In this document: one piece after another, positions 10,109-21,322 of the stretch | Position numbering within the stretch: the stretch's first letter is position 1 | Layout: each line of letters starts with the position of its first letter | Assembly: GCA_905221605.1 (NCBI GenBank) | Contig: CAJNDS010000058.1 | Location: forward strand, 756,992-820,991 | Direction of reading: 5' to 3' | Source: Symbiodinium natans | Taxonomy: Eukaryota > Sar > Dinophyceae > Suessiales > Symbiodiniaceae | Length of the DNA: 64,000 bases | Translations under genes and position numbers: made by a program | The notes under the pieces: model-generated | Databases searched by the model: none | What the model was told of the DNA's origin: nothing | Seen by the model: only the letters and a program-made list of their open reading frames with translations

Positions 10109-10714
10109 CTCCGAAGTCACCCCACGAATGCGTAAACCCTAAACCCTAAACCCTAAACCCCAAACCCCAAACCCCAAACCCTAAACCCGAAGCCCTGAAC
10201 CCTGGACCCTCAACCGCAAAGCCTACCCCCTTGAAACCCTCTGGACCCTACACCCCATATCTCATTAGGGTAGTTTCTTTTCCCCCCTTACTGAGTTGGG
10301 GTTTAGGGTTTAGGGTTTAGGGTTTAGGGTTTAGGGTTTAGGGTATACCCTACAACACCCAAGGGCCAATAATTCAGAAACCTTTTCGGAAGGTAAGGGA
10401 CCGCGTCAAGACGCCACGTGCTTCCCCTTGAAAACACACACTAAACCCTTAACCCCCAAAGCCCCGAAACCCTGAAAATCCTTAAGACCCGAAAACCCCT
10501 ACAACCCTAAGAACCCTGAAACCCAGAAAACCCTAAAAAACGCAAAAACCCTAAAACCAAAAACAAGAACGGCCCGAAACCCTGAAACCTGAAACCCTAA
10601 ACACTAAAACACTAATTCCCTAAACCGTAATTCTAAAACCCCCTAAACCCTAAACCCTAAACCCTAAACCCTAAACCCTAAACCCTAATGCCCTCCTTTC
10701 CTGGGTGCAGGGAC

Positions 10715-10749
10715 GCGGAGCTCCTCGGCTTGCCTCTCGCGGCCCTGGT
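10715..10749 (-). CDS. Candidate exon, coiled-coil gene
   Basis: DQGRERQAEELR... ending CTCCGC|GTCCCT. Acceptor TTTCGCAAAG| with a split first codon. Charged helix. Confidence 0.45.
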
Positions 10750-10770
10750 CTTTGCGAAACGGTTCTGTTG

Positions 10771-10908
10771 GCTAGGGTTTAGGGTTTAGGGTTTAGGGAT
10801 TAGGGTTTAGGGTTTAGGGTTTAGGGTTTAGGGTTTAGGGTTTAGGGTTTGGGGTTTAGGGTTTAGGGTTTAGGGTTTAGGGTTTAGGGTTTAGGGTTTA
10901 GGGTTTGT
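10771..10908. repeat. TTTAGGG array, about 19 units
   Basis: G-rich array, 5' to the exon at 10715-10749 on the minus strand. Confidence 0.95.
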
Positions 10909-11323
10909 AAGGTTTGGGCTTCTTCGGGTTCTTAGGGTTTTAGGATTCTTAGGGTTTGGGATTCTTAGGGCTTGGAGATCTTAAGGTTTAGGGTTCTTTG
11001 TTCTTAGGATCCTTAGGGTTTATAGCGTTTTAGGGTTCTCAGGGACACTGCCTGATTTCGGGTCCTTGAGAAAGAGAAGCTCATGGGGGGTAGGTACCTA
11101 GGGAACCTCAGGCAAGCGTAGAGGGCCTTCGGGATCTGTGGGGAGTAGCAAGCTACCTTGGGTTACATACCTTGAACCGAAACCCTAAAACCCTAAACCC
11201 TAAACCCTATACATACCCCGTTGAACCTAAACCCTAAGCCCTAAGCCTTAAACCCTACACCCTAAACCCTCAACCCCTCCCTTAAGAACACCCTGCTAAA
11301 CTCCCCTCCCTTAGGGGCCCTAC

Positions 11324-11356
11324 AAACTGAACCGTCGTCTCCAGAACCACGGCCTC
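11324..11356 (-). CDS. Candidate exon, coiled-coil gene
   Basis: EAVVLETTVQF, phase 0, between AACCTTCAG| and |GTAGGG. Lies at the edge of a degraded family F element, which lowers confidence. Confidence 0.35.
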
Positions 11357-11472
11357 CTGAAGGTTGGGTCAGGGTTTAAGGATTTGGGCTAAACATCCCT
11401 AGCCCTAAACCCTAAACCCTAAACCCCAAACCCTAAGCTCTAAAAACTTTCGGGCTTGGGTATTTCATGGGC

Positions 11473-11517
11473 CTTCTCGGCCATATGCGCAGAGATGATG
11501 ATCTTCTCCTCTTGCAC
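11473..11517 (-). CDS. Candidate exon, coiled-coil gene
   Basis: Fifteen codons, VQEEKIIISAHMAEK, phase 0. Acceptor GCTGCCTAG|, donor GAGAAG|GCCCAT (GC). Confidence 0.55.
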
Positions 11518-12461
11518 CTAGGCAGCCCACTACCCTGAGACCCTGAGTCAGGGTTCGGGGTTTAGGGTTTAGGGTTTGGGGTTTAGGGTTTGGGGTTTAG
11601 GGTTTAGGGTTTGGGGTTTAGGGTTTAGGGTTTGGGGTTTAGGGTTTAGGGTTTGGGGTTTAGGGTTTGGGGTTTAGGGCTAGCCCCAGAGTCACCTAGG
11701 AATAAGAAGGGTAACCTAAACGCCAAAAGGGAATAAGGGCCGACTCTAGGCCCTAGGAGATTATTGGGGTTTGAGATTTTAGCTGTCTGTCCCTAGCTAA
11801 CGTCCAAAATCTAAAGCCACAAGATGCTCTGAATCTCCCTAAGCCCGCGAACCCTGAACATACTAAGCCTAAGCTCTAAGCCCGAAATCCGAAGCCTAAA
11901 CCAAATCTCGGAGATTTTCCGGGAAATGAATAGTGGGAGGAGATGTGGTGTGTGGGGTAAGGGATGGTCCAAATTGAAAATCCTGAGCCAGGAAGTCCTG
12001 TTCGCCCCAAACCCTGAATTTTGACAAAATCCTACAGCCTTGTAACCCCCAGCCCTAGATCCTAAACCCTAAAACCCTAGAGCCCTAACCGTCAGCCCGA
12101 AACCTCAAACCTTGCACGCCCTGAGCCTACACACCAACCCCTGAACCCCAAACCCCCACACCCCGAACCCTAAACCCCAATCCCGAAGCCCCAAATCCTA
12201 CACCCCAATCCCTAAACCCAATCCCTAAACCCCAAACCCTGAACCCAAACCCTAAACCCTAAACCCCACACCCTAAACCCCAAACCCCAAACCCCAAACC
12301 CTAAACCCCAGACCGTAAACCCCAAACCCCGAACCCTAAAACCCCAAACCCTAAACCCTAAACCCTAAACCCCAATCCCTAAACCCTAAACCCCAGACCC
12401 ACCCTAAACCCTAAACCCTAAACCCCTAAATCCCTAAACCCTAAACACCCAACCAAGGGAC

Positions 12462-12503
12462 CATCTGCGCCATGGCGGCAGCTGCCTCTCCGGCATCCTT
12501 GGC
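12462..12503 (-). CDS. Candidate exon, coiled-coil gene
   Basis: Fourteen codons, AKDAGEAAAAMAQM, phase 0. Acceptor CTCTGCGAAG|, donor CAGATG|GTCCCT. Confidence 0.45.
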
Positions 12504-12589
12504 CTTCGCAGAGGGTTTAGGGTTTAGGGTTTAGGGTTTAGGGTTTAGGGTTTAGGGTTTAGGGTTTAGGGTTTAGGGTTTGGGGTGTA

Positions 12590-13240
12590 GGGTAAGGATT
12601 TCGAGGGTCTCAGGGTGTAAGGGCTTCAGGTTTCAGGATTCAAGGTCCAAGGGCTTCAAAGAACTTACAATGACTTAAGGGTTTTGGGAAAAGGGTTGCA
12701 AGGACACCAGGAGCCCTGAACCTTCTCCGGCTACCCATCCACTCGAAAAGTTGCCCAAAGCAAAAGACTCGAAATCCTCAGCCCCAAGCCCTAGACCCCT
12801 AGAATCCTGAACCCTGGATAAACCCTAAACCCCCAACCGAACAGATTCCAGTGCCAAAGCAGGTGTTGGAGGACCTGCAGACCTGCCGTGTGTGCAGGCT
12901 GAAAAGTTTGCTGTGCTCGACTGATCCACTGGACTCCGTTAGCGGCAAAAGAGCACAACTGAGGTTGCGCGTCCCATGGCACGTCCTTGATGTATTTCAA
13001 GGGGGCAAAGCAGCTGCCCTTGGATTTTGTGCTGTGTCCGCTTTCCGAACATCAAATGGATGACATAGGCCTTTATCCATGCTGGAGCAGCACGTGCTGC
13101 AAACCCTGAAACAATTGACTTTCTCGGGAACTCCTGTGCCTGTTTCGTTCGGACATCGAGGACAACATGCCCGGGTTTTGGAAGGATACTTTAGACCCTG
13201 AGAAGACCCCATAAACCTCTAGTCCACTGACCCCTAAAAC
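12590..13240. other. 650-bp unique stretch, both strands open
   Basis: 12837-13063 is open on + (including QVLEDLQTCRVCRLKSLLC) and 12791-13212 is open in two minus frames (for instance HTAGLQVLQHLLWHWNLFG). No family motif and no clean splice pair decide between them. It may hold one exon or be intron. Confidence 0.4.
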
Positions 13241-13501
13241 CCTGAACCCCTAAACCCCTAAAACCCTGAACCCTAAACCCTAAACCCTAAACCCTAAACC
13301 CTAAACCCCAATCCCTGAACCCCTAAACCCTGCAGAAATCCCTAAACCCCTAAGGCGAAACTCTAAGGGAATTTGGTGCTTCGGTCTCCGAGTCTCAGAT
13401 TGAGGGTTCAAGCCTTAGGGGTGCTTAGGGTACTTAGGGTTTAGGGGTTTAGGGTTTAGGATTTAGGGTTCAGGGTTTAGGGTTTGGGTTTTTTTTTTTA
13501 C

Positions 13502-13529
13502 CTGGAATCGCCAAGGCAGGTGTAGTCAC
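13502..13529 (-). CDS. Candidate exon, weak
   Basis: VTTPALAIP between CCCTGGAG| and CCAG|GTAAAA, a consensus donor. Only 28 nt. Confidence 0.3.
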
Positions 13530-13542
13530 CTCCAGGGTTTAG

Positions 13543-13635
13543 GTTTAGGGTTTAGGGTTTAGGGTTTAGGGTTTAGGGTTTAGGGTTTAGGGTTTAGGGT
13601 TTAGGGTTTAGGGTTTAGGGTTTAGGGTTTAGGGT
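13543..13635. repeat. TTTAGGG array, about 13 units
   Basis: Perfect G-rich array between two candidate exons. Confidence 0.95.
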
Positions 13636-13663
13636 AACTCATGAGCAGCTCCGAGCCCCCCGC

Positions 13664-13719
13664 CTTCTGGAGATTTCTCTCCTTGGTTCTGTGGAAGTTG
13701 ATGAGGGATATTTGATCAG
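13664..13719 (-). CDS. Candidate exon, coiled-coil gene
   Basis: DQISLINFHRTKERNLQK with a split first codon. Acceptor TTCCTTTTTGCAG|, an excellent pyrimidine-tract signal; donor CAGAAG|GCGGGG (GC). One of the better-supported exons of the series. Confidence 0.55.
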
Positions 13720-13737
13720 CTGCAAAAAGGAATAAAT

Positions 13738-13852
13738 TGGCTAGGCTGCCCAGTAACCTAGGCTTCAAAAGGGTGCCCTTTTTTGCTTAAAGGGTTTATA
13801 AGGGAACCTAAACCCCCCAAAAAGGGAATAAGGGTACTACTCTGCATCCTAG
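13738..13852. mobile_element. MITE-like element, family A
   Basis: TTGGCTAGGCTGCCCAGTAA at the left and the family core (AAGGGTGCCCTTTT ... GGGAACCTAAACC ... GGGAATAAGGGTAC), but a degenerate right end. Confidence 0.55.
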
Positions 13853-14078
13853 TTGGGGTGTACGGGGGCTTACGAAGGCTTAGGGTTTAAGGTTTTAAGG
13901 AGTCGGGGACAAAGGTTTTCTAGTAGGGTTCAAGGCGTACAAAATGGGAAAATCCGTGAAACGGGTGGCGAAAGCGCTGAAATCTGAAATCGTACCCAGT
14001 GAGGAAGAGCTTACGGGCGATTGACGGTGTATTTTTTGGTGCTTTATGGGAGTTAATTAGATGGTCAGCTTTTGGGAT

Positions 14079-14166
14079 GTTCCCTAAAGTAGGGTCGCTT
14101 TGTGGGATCCCTTGGGAAGGGTGCCGCATTTTTATGGGTACCCAAAAAGGGACCCTAATTTAGGAA
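14079..14166. mobile_element. Short inverted-repeat element, family H
   Basis: TTCCCTAAAGTAGGGTC at the left pairs with GACCCTAATTTAGGAA at the right. A related 3' end lies at 15800-15830 (GACCCGAATTTAGGGAACTA). Confidence 0.5.
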
Positions 14167-14314
14167 ACTACCCGGATGGTCTTCAAGCTATGGTAAACCG
14201 TAAACCCTAAACCCCTAAACCCCTAAACCCGAAACCCTACACCCTAAACCCTAAACCCTAAACCCGAAACCCTACACCCTAAACCCTAACAACGAGCCTT
14301 TAGAGGACCGACCC

Positions 14315-14353
14315 CTCCAGGAGCTGCGGGATGCCCTGACATTGCTCTGGAGC
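14315..14353 (-). CDS. Candidate exon, minus strand
   Basis: APEQCQGIPQLLE, phase 0, after TACAGCGAG|; the 3' flank is GAG|GGGTCG, not a standard donor. The plus strand is also open here with a good GTATGT donor, so the strand is not certain. Confidence 0.3.
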
Positions 14354-14660
14354 CTCGCTGTAGCCGGTATGTAGGGTTTAGGGTTTAGGGTTTAGGGTTT
14401 AGGGTTTAGGGTTTAGGGTTTAGGGTTTAGGGTTTAGGGTTTAGGGTTTAGGGTTTTGGGTTTAGTTTAGGCTAAACCTACAAGTTTAGGGTCAAGGATG
14501 GTTTCTGGGGTAAGCCCGAGAGGATAAAGCTTAAACCCAGCCCTGACACATCTCTGCTTTCCAGGGCCCGATGTGCGCAAGGCAAAAATCAGGGCCTTCT
14601 CTAGCTTCCCAGTCCCGCAGAGATTCGGTGTAGTAGGGTTGGTCTACATTATGAGTTACA

Positions 14661-15137
14661 TTACGACCTCAAGCTTGTTCTACCAAAACGGACTTCAAAA
14701 GTGGCACCCCACTTCACCCTGCGAGAATTTTTCCTGGCGAGCGTCACCTTCTTGACACCGGAACCAAACCCATTCATATGGCAAGTTCTGCCAGTGACGG
14801 TCCACTTTGGGGCATCCCACATTCCAGAACGCACTATGCGACGCGACCCGCTATAAAGAAATGGCTTTGCAGAGGTTGCACGCATGTCGTTGCGGGGGAA
14901 CGCCCAGCGCTTTACAATCAACAGGACACCAGCCAATGGTCCACAGCACATCCTAGAAAAAATCTTTGCCGTCACATCCACGATTTTCCAGGAAGCTTCA
15001 ACTCTAGCAATGCGTTCCACAAGTGAAGCAAGAACAATCAAAAATGTTTCACGAAAGACAGGAAGGCACCAAATAAGCCATCTGCTTTTGCAGCTCACTA
15101 TCGGCCAGCTTTTATGCTTGACAAGCACTAGACCCAA
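14661..15137 (-). CDS. Uncertain reading frame, 158 codons
   Basis: About 1 kb of unique DNA at 14480-15470 contains this longest minus frame (from a TTG, no ATG; ends with a stop). It has no motif I recognise. The plus strand is also largely open: one frame runs from about 14640 to 15180 broken by a single TAA near 14856, with a good acceptor (TGCTTTCCAG) at 14562. One of the two may be a gene or a decayed gene; I cannot decide. Confidence 0.2.
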   Translation of the reverse strand: MGLVLVKHKSWPIVSCKSRWLIWCLPVFRETFLIVLASLVERIARVEASWKIVDVTAKIFSRMCCGPLAGVLLIVKRWAFPRNDMRATSAKPFLYSGSRRIVRSGMWDAPKWTVTGRTCHMNGFGSGVKKVTLARKNSRRVKWGATFEVRFGRTSLRS

Positions 15138-15940
15138 GAGTAACCCAGGAAATGCAAGGGTGCTCTTCGGGCTTTATTAAGGCCCACTCTGGGTCCTGGA
15201 ACAATTCAAAGCCCGGCTTTGGTATTACCCGATCCGAAGTCTCATCAGGTTGCCGAACTCGTGCAGCTCAAGCGGTTGCGTTTTCGCCCCAGCATGTTTC
15301 GGGAGTGGTCCCACTACTTGTGCACGTGCTTGTCCCAGTATACAACACACAAAATTATGCCCTTCCATCTCGAGTGTCGGTGCCCCTCCACCCCCCCCCC
15401 CCCCCCCCCGCCCCCCTACGCCCTCAACACCCAAAGCCAACGCTTGGCCCCAATTAAACACGAACCCTAAACCGTAAACCCTAAACCCTAAACCGGTTGA
15501 TAGAGAATGTGGAGTGGGTCACGAGCATTCCAAGCCCGGAGCCCTGAATGGCGGCGGCCACAAGCCAACCGGTAAAACCCCAAGGTTTAGGGTTTAGGGT
15601 TTGGGTTGGGGTGTGGGATTTGGGGGGGTTGTTGGGGCAGGCGCGAGCACCAGGGGCCCCGAGTATTCAAGCTCCATACATCTGGGCAGCTCTCTATCTT
15701 AGGATTGAGGGCTTAGGGCTCAGGGTTTTGGGTTTAGGGATCCTACTTGGGTTCTATACATAGCAAGCACATCACCCGTATGAGAAAGACCCCCCAACGG
15801 GACCCGAATTTAGGGAACTACCCCTGTCCGGAACAGTCGAGATATTTGGCCCTTCGGCGTAGAACAGCTTAGGGTTTAGGGTTTAGGGTTTAGGGTTTAG
15901 GGTTTAGGGTTTAGGGTTTAGGGTTTAGGGTTTAGGGCAC

Positions 15941-16016
15941 CCAAGCTTGGCTTCCAAACAAAACTTAACTTGCTGGCTGTGCTTCTGGGCCCGAGTGAGC
16001 ATAAGCACCTCAATTC
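15941..16016 (-). CDS. Candidate exon, coiled-coil gene
   Basis: IEVLMLTRAQKHSQQVKFCL and four more codons. Acceptor TTTTTGCCTTCAG|, donor CTTGG|GTGCCC. Confidence 0.45.
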
Positions 16017-16177
16017 CTGAAGGCAAAAAACCCAAACAACCCCAAATCTTCCGAAACCCTGAAGCCCTAACCCTGCTTTTGCCACCTAAACATGAGGGTT
16101 TAGGGTTTGGGGTTTGGGGTTTGGGGTTTGGGGTTTGGGGTTTAGGGTTTAGGGTTTAGGGTTTTCGGGCCGCAGGT

Positions 16178-16237
16178 CTGCAGAGTCCGAGCGTCGTAGT
16201 GGCGCCGGGAGAACTCGGCTTGCTGCTCCAAGAGTTC
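16178..16237 (-). CDS. Candidate exon, coiled-coil gene
   Basis: ELLEQQAEFSRRHYDARTLQ, phase 0. Acceptor CTAGAAAACAG|. The right boundary is either after CTGCAG or at a GC donor (ACTCT|GCAGAC). Clearly helical and charged. Confidence 0.55.
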
Positions 16238-16773
16238 CTGTTTTCTAGGTGGAGGTTTAGGGTTTAGGGTTTGGGGTTTAGGGTTTGGGGTTTAGGGTTT
16301 CGAGTTTAGGGTTTGGGGTTTGGGGTTTAGGGTTTAGGGTTTCGGGTTTTGCGTTTCGGGTTTAGATTTAGGGTTTGGGGTTCAGGGTTTTGACTTAAAG
16401 GTTTCGGGTTGTGGGTTTAGGGTTTGGGGTTTAGGCTTTGGGGCTTAGGTTTTGGGGCTCAGGCTTTGGGGATTAGGGCTCAGAATGGTTCCCAGTAACC
16501 GAGAACAAAGTTCAAGGAGCTCTGTTGCCTAGCCCTAAACCCTATTTCACAGGTGGCTTGTTTTGTTCCTTCTAAAGACCCTACAGGAAGCCAAAAAAGT
16601 CGCAAGCTCGAGCCGCCCAGACCTTCGCAACCCTAAGGTCTGAAACTCAAGCCACTGAAGCCCTTTAGGGTTTAGGGTTTAGGGTTGAGGATTTAGGGTT
16701 TAGGGTTTAGGGTTTAGGGTTTAGGGTTTAGGGTTTAGGGTTTAGGGTTTAGGGTTTAGGGTTTAGGGGGAAG

Positions 16774-16890
16774 GTTTTATAACCCTTATATGCACTAGAA
16801 ATGATAAGGTGTAATAAAAGTAGCAATAATGAGAATAAGCGGAAAGTAATAGGCTTTATAACCCTTATATACACTAGAAATGATAAGGTA
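16774..16890. repeat. Direct duplication, about 38 bp
   Basis: Two copies of a unit with the core TATAACCCTTATATGCACTA (second copy ACACTA) and AGAAATGATAAGGT begin near 16774 and 16852, about 78 bp apart. Confidence 0.8.
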
Positions 16891-17077
16891 AAGGCCCGTA
16901 CTATAAGGGTAAGGGGCCCTAACGGCCCTTGGCTCCAACCTTCGAGACATCCCACGTCCCGAATCCTCAGGGTCTAGGGGTGTGTAGGGTTTAGGGTTTA
17001 CGGTTTAGGGCTTAGGGTTTAGGGCTTAGGGTTTAGGACTTAGGGTTTAGGGTCTAGGTGATTGACACTGTCTCTGC

Positions 17078-17119
17078 CTTCTGCTCCCGCCGTCGGGCCC
17101 GGATGAAGTACTTGGTGAG
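17078..17119 (-). CDS. Candidate exon, coiled-coil gene
   Basis: LTKYFIRARRREQK, phase 0. Acceptor GGCCACACAG|, donor CAGAAG|GCAGAG (GC). The plus strand is also open with a GTGAGC; the minus reading fits the series better. Confidence 0.45.
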
Positions 17120-17180
17120 CTGTGTGGCCTGCCTCGAGCATTTGGGGTGTCGCGCCACACATCCTAGACCCGACATCCCA

Positions 17181-17232
17181 ACTAGGTTGCCCAGTAACCT
17201 GGGATTCACAAGCGTGCACTTCCCTAAACTCT
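17181..17232. mobile_element. Family A fragment, 5' half
   Basis: ACTAGGTTGCCCAGTAACCT followed by sequence related to the family core, then telomere repeats. Confidence 0.5.
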
Positions 17233-17359
17233 GAACCCCCAAACCCTAAACCCTAAACCTTGAACCCTAAACTCTGAACCCTAAACCCTAAACCCTAACC
17301 CTAAACCCTAAACCCTAAACCCTAAACCCTAAACCCTAGACCCTGAGGATGAACTGAAC

Positions 17360-17410
17360 CCGCGCAGCCGCCCAAGGCCTCTCGGCGAGGGCATCCTTGG
17401 AGAGTTGCGC
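17360..17410 (-). CDS. Candidate exon, coiled-coil gene
   Basis: AQLSKDALAERPWAAAR, seventeen codons, phase 0. Acceptor TTCATCTCCAG|, donor GCGCGG|GTTCAG. Antisense is also open. Confidence 0.45.
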
Positions 17411-18217
17411 CTGGAGATGAACGCCCGAAGCCGGTTTAGGGTTTAGGGTTTAGGGTTTAGGGTTTAGGGTGTAGGGTTTCGGGGTGACGACATGGGGTTT
17501 AGGTTTCAGGGTTCAGGGCTTGGGCTCAGGGTTTGGGTTGTAGGAGTTTAGGGTTTGGGGTTTGTTTGGGGCTTAGGGTCAGGGCTTGAATGTAACATTA
17601 GGGTTCAGAGTTTGGGGTGTAGGAGTTTAGGGTTTGAGTTTTGGGTTTAGGGTTTGGGGCGTATACACCTCAATGCCTACACCCCCCCCCCCCGCCACAT
17701 CCTGCAAGGAATTGTAGTAGGGGTTTGACTGCTAGTATCACCAAAAGGACACCCCATCAATATATATGTTTCTATATATGTCTATAGGGTGTAGGGTTTA
17801 GAGTTTAGGGAAAAGGAACCCCAAGAAAACTCGAATCCTCACTAGGAACCCGCCCCAGCAAGGGAAACAGGAAACCCCTAAACCCTAAACCCTAAATCTA
17901 AACCCTAAATAAACCTCAAAAGCCCAAATCCCAAACCCGAAACCCTTTTTGTACCCCGAAACCACAGACCATGGAGTGTCAGGTTTTCGGCCGCACGTCT
18001 TGGGCTGAAGGTTTCGGAGAGGTTTAGGGTTTAGGGTTTAGGGTTTAGGGTTTAGGGTTTAGGGTTTAGGGTTTGGGGTTGGGGTTTAGGGTTTAGGGTT
18101 TAGGGTTAGGGTTTAGGGTTTAGGCTTTAGGGTTTGGGGTTTAGGGTTTAGGGTTTAGGGTTTAGGGGTTAGGGTGTAAAGTTTATTAGGGCTTCGATTC
18201 CGGCAGCGTCGCGAGGC

Positions 18218-18262
18218 CTCTCTCTTGGCCAAGATCTGGTTGTATGTCTTCTCCACATCAAT
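18218..18262 (-). CDS. Candidate exon, coiled-coil gene
   Basis: IDVEKTYNQILAKRE, fifteen codons, phase 0. Acceptor CCCACGCTCAG|, donor AGAGAG|GCCTCG (GC). Confidence 0.55.
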
Positions 18263-18479
18263 CTGAGCGTGGGTTCCCCGGTGTAGGGTTCAGGGTTTAG
18301 GGTTTAGGGTTTAGGGTTTAGGGTTTAGGGTTTAGGGTTTAGAGTTTAGGGTTTAGGGTTTAGGGTTTAGGGTTCAGGGCTACCCGCCCTCTATGCCACC
18401 CGCCCGCACCCTCAGTTCCTCCCCTTATTTAAGCTATTGAAGGATAAGTATGCCTAATTAAGGTTCCCTAAGGGGGAAC

Positions 18480-18482
<3 letters not shown>

Positions 18483-18522
<40 letters not shown>
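18483..18522. repeat. Poly-G tract, about 40 bases
   Basis: An uninterrupted G run adjoining GGTAGTAGGGAAACTCATG, the right end of a family G element. A second G run of nearly 30 lies at about 18758-18787. Run lengths are prone to sequencing error. Confidence 0.9.
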
Positions 18523-18523
<1 letters not shown>

Positions 18524-18574
18524 AGTAGGGAAACTCATGATCTGAGCATGAGAGCCCTGAGCCCGCTGTAGATC

Positions 18575-18705
18575 TTGGTAGCCCAATAACCATGCTACAA
18601 TAAGGGTACCCTTTTGTAAGGGGCTTTAGGGTTTAGGGGTTTAGGGTTTATAAGGGGAATCTTCTGAACCAAGAGAGGGGCAACATGGTACAACTGCACT
18701 ACCAA
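18575..18705. mobile_element. MITE-like element, family A
   Basis: TTGGTAGCCCAATAACC at the left, ACTACCAA at the right, and the GGTACCCTTTT core. Telomere units have expanded inside it. Confidence 0.65.
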
Positions 18706-18756
18706 GAGATTGTAGATTGGATGTAGGGTTTCAGGGGGTTTATGGCTTAAGCGTGG

Positions 18757-18787
<31 letters not shown>

Positions 18788-19289
18788 AATCCAGAATAAA
18801 CACCACATCATATAAACTCTACACGCTGAGAGGTCTGGACCATGTGCAGTCTAGGTAGGTCTTCTATGCAAAGCCTGACGTGGAAGGTTCCCCAGCTCCC
18901 CTTCTAGGGGGCTCCCTTAAGGGGATTCTGCTGTATTTGGGGCATATGAGGGGTACCCCTATTTGGGACATACTAAGGATGTAGGAGTTCAGGTGCCCTT
19001 GACCTCCAAGACCCAAAGGCTTTGCATCCTACACCCTAAAACCCTAAAGCTCGAAGCCTCGAAGCAGAAAAAGAGCCTGCTGTTCTGCAACAACGCCCCT
19101 GGCCGTACGTTCCTTGTATGATCCTTTTGGAACTTGAAGCTCTAGACCAGGCCCGCAGAAATACCCGTGTACCCCTTGTTTCGTTTTGTGGTCCTCTGAC
19201 AGAGTAGAGACAATAAAGCCAACAAACCCTAAACAAGACCAGAGTGGACGGAAACAGCGACCCCGAATATTGTAGGTGGTGCCCGTCCG

Positions 19290-19605
19290 GGTATGCGCCG
19301 GGTGCCCGGGTATGCGCCGGGTATGCGCCGGGTATGCGCCGGGTATGCGCCGGGTATGCGCCGGGTGCCCGGGTATGCGCCGGGTATGCGCCGGGTGCCC
19401 GGGTATGCGCCGGGTATGCGCCGGGTGCCCGGGTATGCGCCGGGTATGCGCCGGGTATGCGCTGGGTATGCGCCGGGTGCCCGGGTATGCGCCGGGTATG
19501 CGCCGGGTATGCACCGGGTGCCCGGGCATGCGCCGGGTGCCCGGGTATGCGCTGGGTATGCGCCGGGTGCCCGGGTATGCGCCAAGTATGCGCTGGGTGC
19601 CACCC
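19290..19605. repeat. Minisatellite of GGGTATGCGCC and GGGTGCCC units
   Basis: About 25 units alternate between an 11-bp (GGGTATGCGCC) and an 8-bp (GGGTGCCC) module, often in a regular higher-order pattern. All frames are open on both strands, giving 110-194 codon frames of repeated AHTR/CAGYAPGMRR peptide that I regard as artefacts. Confidence 0.9.
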
Positions 19606-19959
19606 CCCCCCCGTCTTCATTTTAACCCCCTGTAAGGGCCTACCCAGGCAATGCCTAAGCCTTTTAAGGATAAAAGGGGAAAAACAGCGTATGTTTTAAA
19701 CTTGGGTTCTTCCAAAACCCCTTGAGGCCAATAAAGGAAAAACCTGTGTGCTTCAAACTTGGGTTCCGCACAAGAAGCTTTGGCCATCCTTTTCGTGGCA
19801 AAGGTCGCTGGGAGTCTGCAGATGGTCAAAACTCGTGCGTGAGGGTATCCAGGGTTCTTGCTAAGTCTACATTGCTGTAAACCTATGGTCGAGGAATTAT
19901 TTTAATTGTTTTTTGCCTTTCAACTTTTTTTTTTTGGGGGGGGCCTCCCTATTGCAAGA

Positions 19960-20480
19960 TAGAGGAAATCCAAAGAAAATAGAGGTTTTCCTGTTCAAAT
20001 CCAAAGAAAATAGAGGTTTTCCTATTAAAATCCAAAGAGAAGAGGTTTTCCTATTAACATCCAGAGAAAATAGCGGTTTTCCCATCAAAATCCGAAGAGA
20101 ATGGAGGTTTTCCTCTTGAAATCTAAAGAAATAGAGGTTTTCCGCATAGAGTACAAAGGAAATACAGGTTCTATTCTTAACATACAAAGGGAATGCAGGT
20201 ATTCCTATTCAAATACCAAGGAAACTTAGGGTTTTGTCCGTGAAAGGTAGGATTTTACCATGTTAAAAGTGAAAGGAGATAGAGGTTATCCATAGAAGGC
20301 GGGGAAAGAGGGTTTGCCTATGCAATACACAAGAAACTAGAGGTTGTACTACCAACAGAAACAGAAAGAGTTTTCCAAACAAAAGGAAAAGAGGTTTAAA
20401 ATCGAAGGACACATAGGGCTTCTAAACCAGAGAGACGCATAGAGGTTTGCTGTAGAGGTTGTCTTACGTAACAAATATAG
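19960..20480. repeat. Decaying 30-bp minisatellite
   Basis: Roughly 18 copies of a unit like AATCCAAAGAAAATAGAGGT + TTTCCTATTAA. Copies are similar at the left (19970-20110) and increasingly divergent to the right, where only AAG..AGAGGTT remains. Confidence 0.85.
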
Positions 20481-20511
20481 GGTTTACTTTGTTGGACTTG
20501 CACGAACGAAC

Positions 20512-20965
20512 GGCATGTATGTATATGCTTTGAAGACAGCTTGCGCGGCTTTTAACAAAGGAGGGGATTGGGAGGGAGCGCGGCCCCCCCCCCCCCCCAT
20601 TTGCAAAACACGATTCTCGCATGATGGGTTTTCAAAATGTATGAATAAAGCGGGGAGGTTGGGTGGGGGGTGGGGGGGGGGGAGGCCCCCAAATTTGCAA
20701 ACACGATTCTGGCATGATGGATTTGCAACATTTTAATGTATGCATATGGCATATGCTTTGAAGCAAGCTTGCTTGGCTCAAAAAAAACGGGGGGGTTGGG
20801 GGGGGGGGAGCCCCCCCATTTGCAAACACGATGCTCGCATGATGGGTTGCCGAAAATGTATGCATATGCGTTGAAGCAAGCTTGCGCGGCTAAAAATAAA
20901 GCGGGGGTTGGGACTTTCGCATGATGGATTTCCAACAATGTATGCACATGCTTTGAAACAAACTC
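20512..20965. repeat. Tandem repeat of about 90-130 bp, four copies
   Basis: Each unit contains a GTATGCATATGCTTTGAAGC start, CTTGCGCGGC, a G- or C-homopolymer block, and CGCATGATGG. The last copy is cut at the junction with the 10-bp array. Confidence 0.85.
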
Positions 20966-21322
20966 GTGCGTACTCGTGCGTACTCGGGCGTACTCGGGCG
21001 TACTCGGCGCCCTCGGGCGTACTCGGGCGTACTCGGGCGTACTCGTGCGTACTCGTGCGTACTCGTGCGTACTCGTGCGTACTCGTGCGTACTCGGGCGT
21101 ACTCGTGCGTACTCGTGCGTACTCGGGCGTACTCGTGCGTACTCGTACTCGTGCGTACTCGTGCGTACTCGTGCGTACTCGGGCGTACTCGGGCGTACTC
21201 GGGCGTACTCGTGCGTACTCGGGCGTACTCGTGCATACTCGGGCGTACTCGTGCGTACTCGGGCGTACTCGTGCGTACTCGGGCGTACTCGTGCGTACTC
21301 GGGCGTACTCGTGCGTACTCCG
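20966..21322. repeat. 10-bp minisatellite TACTCG(T/G)GCG
   Basis: About 35 copies of TACTCGTGCG or TACTCGGGCG with few defects (one TACTC insertion, one CGCC). With a 10-bp unit every frame is open and gives a 10-residue repeat such as STHEYARVRT. The longest minus frame (20552-21397) begins ATG-TCGGAC in unique DNA (MSDSKTGKRAEGNRLVHCG), so a translated repeat cannot be excluded. Confidence 0.9.

Noticed and set aside
19036-19699. Several 110-194 codon frames (AHTRRIPG, CAGYAPGMRR repeats)
   Set aside because: All three frames on both strands are open because of the GGGTATGCGCC repeat; no support for expression.
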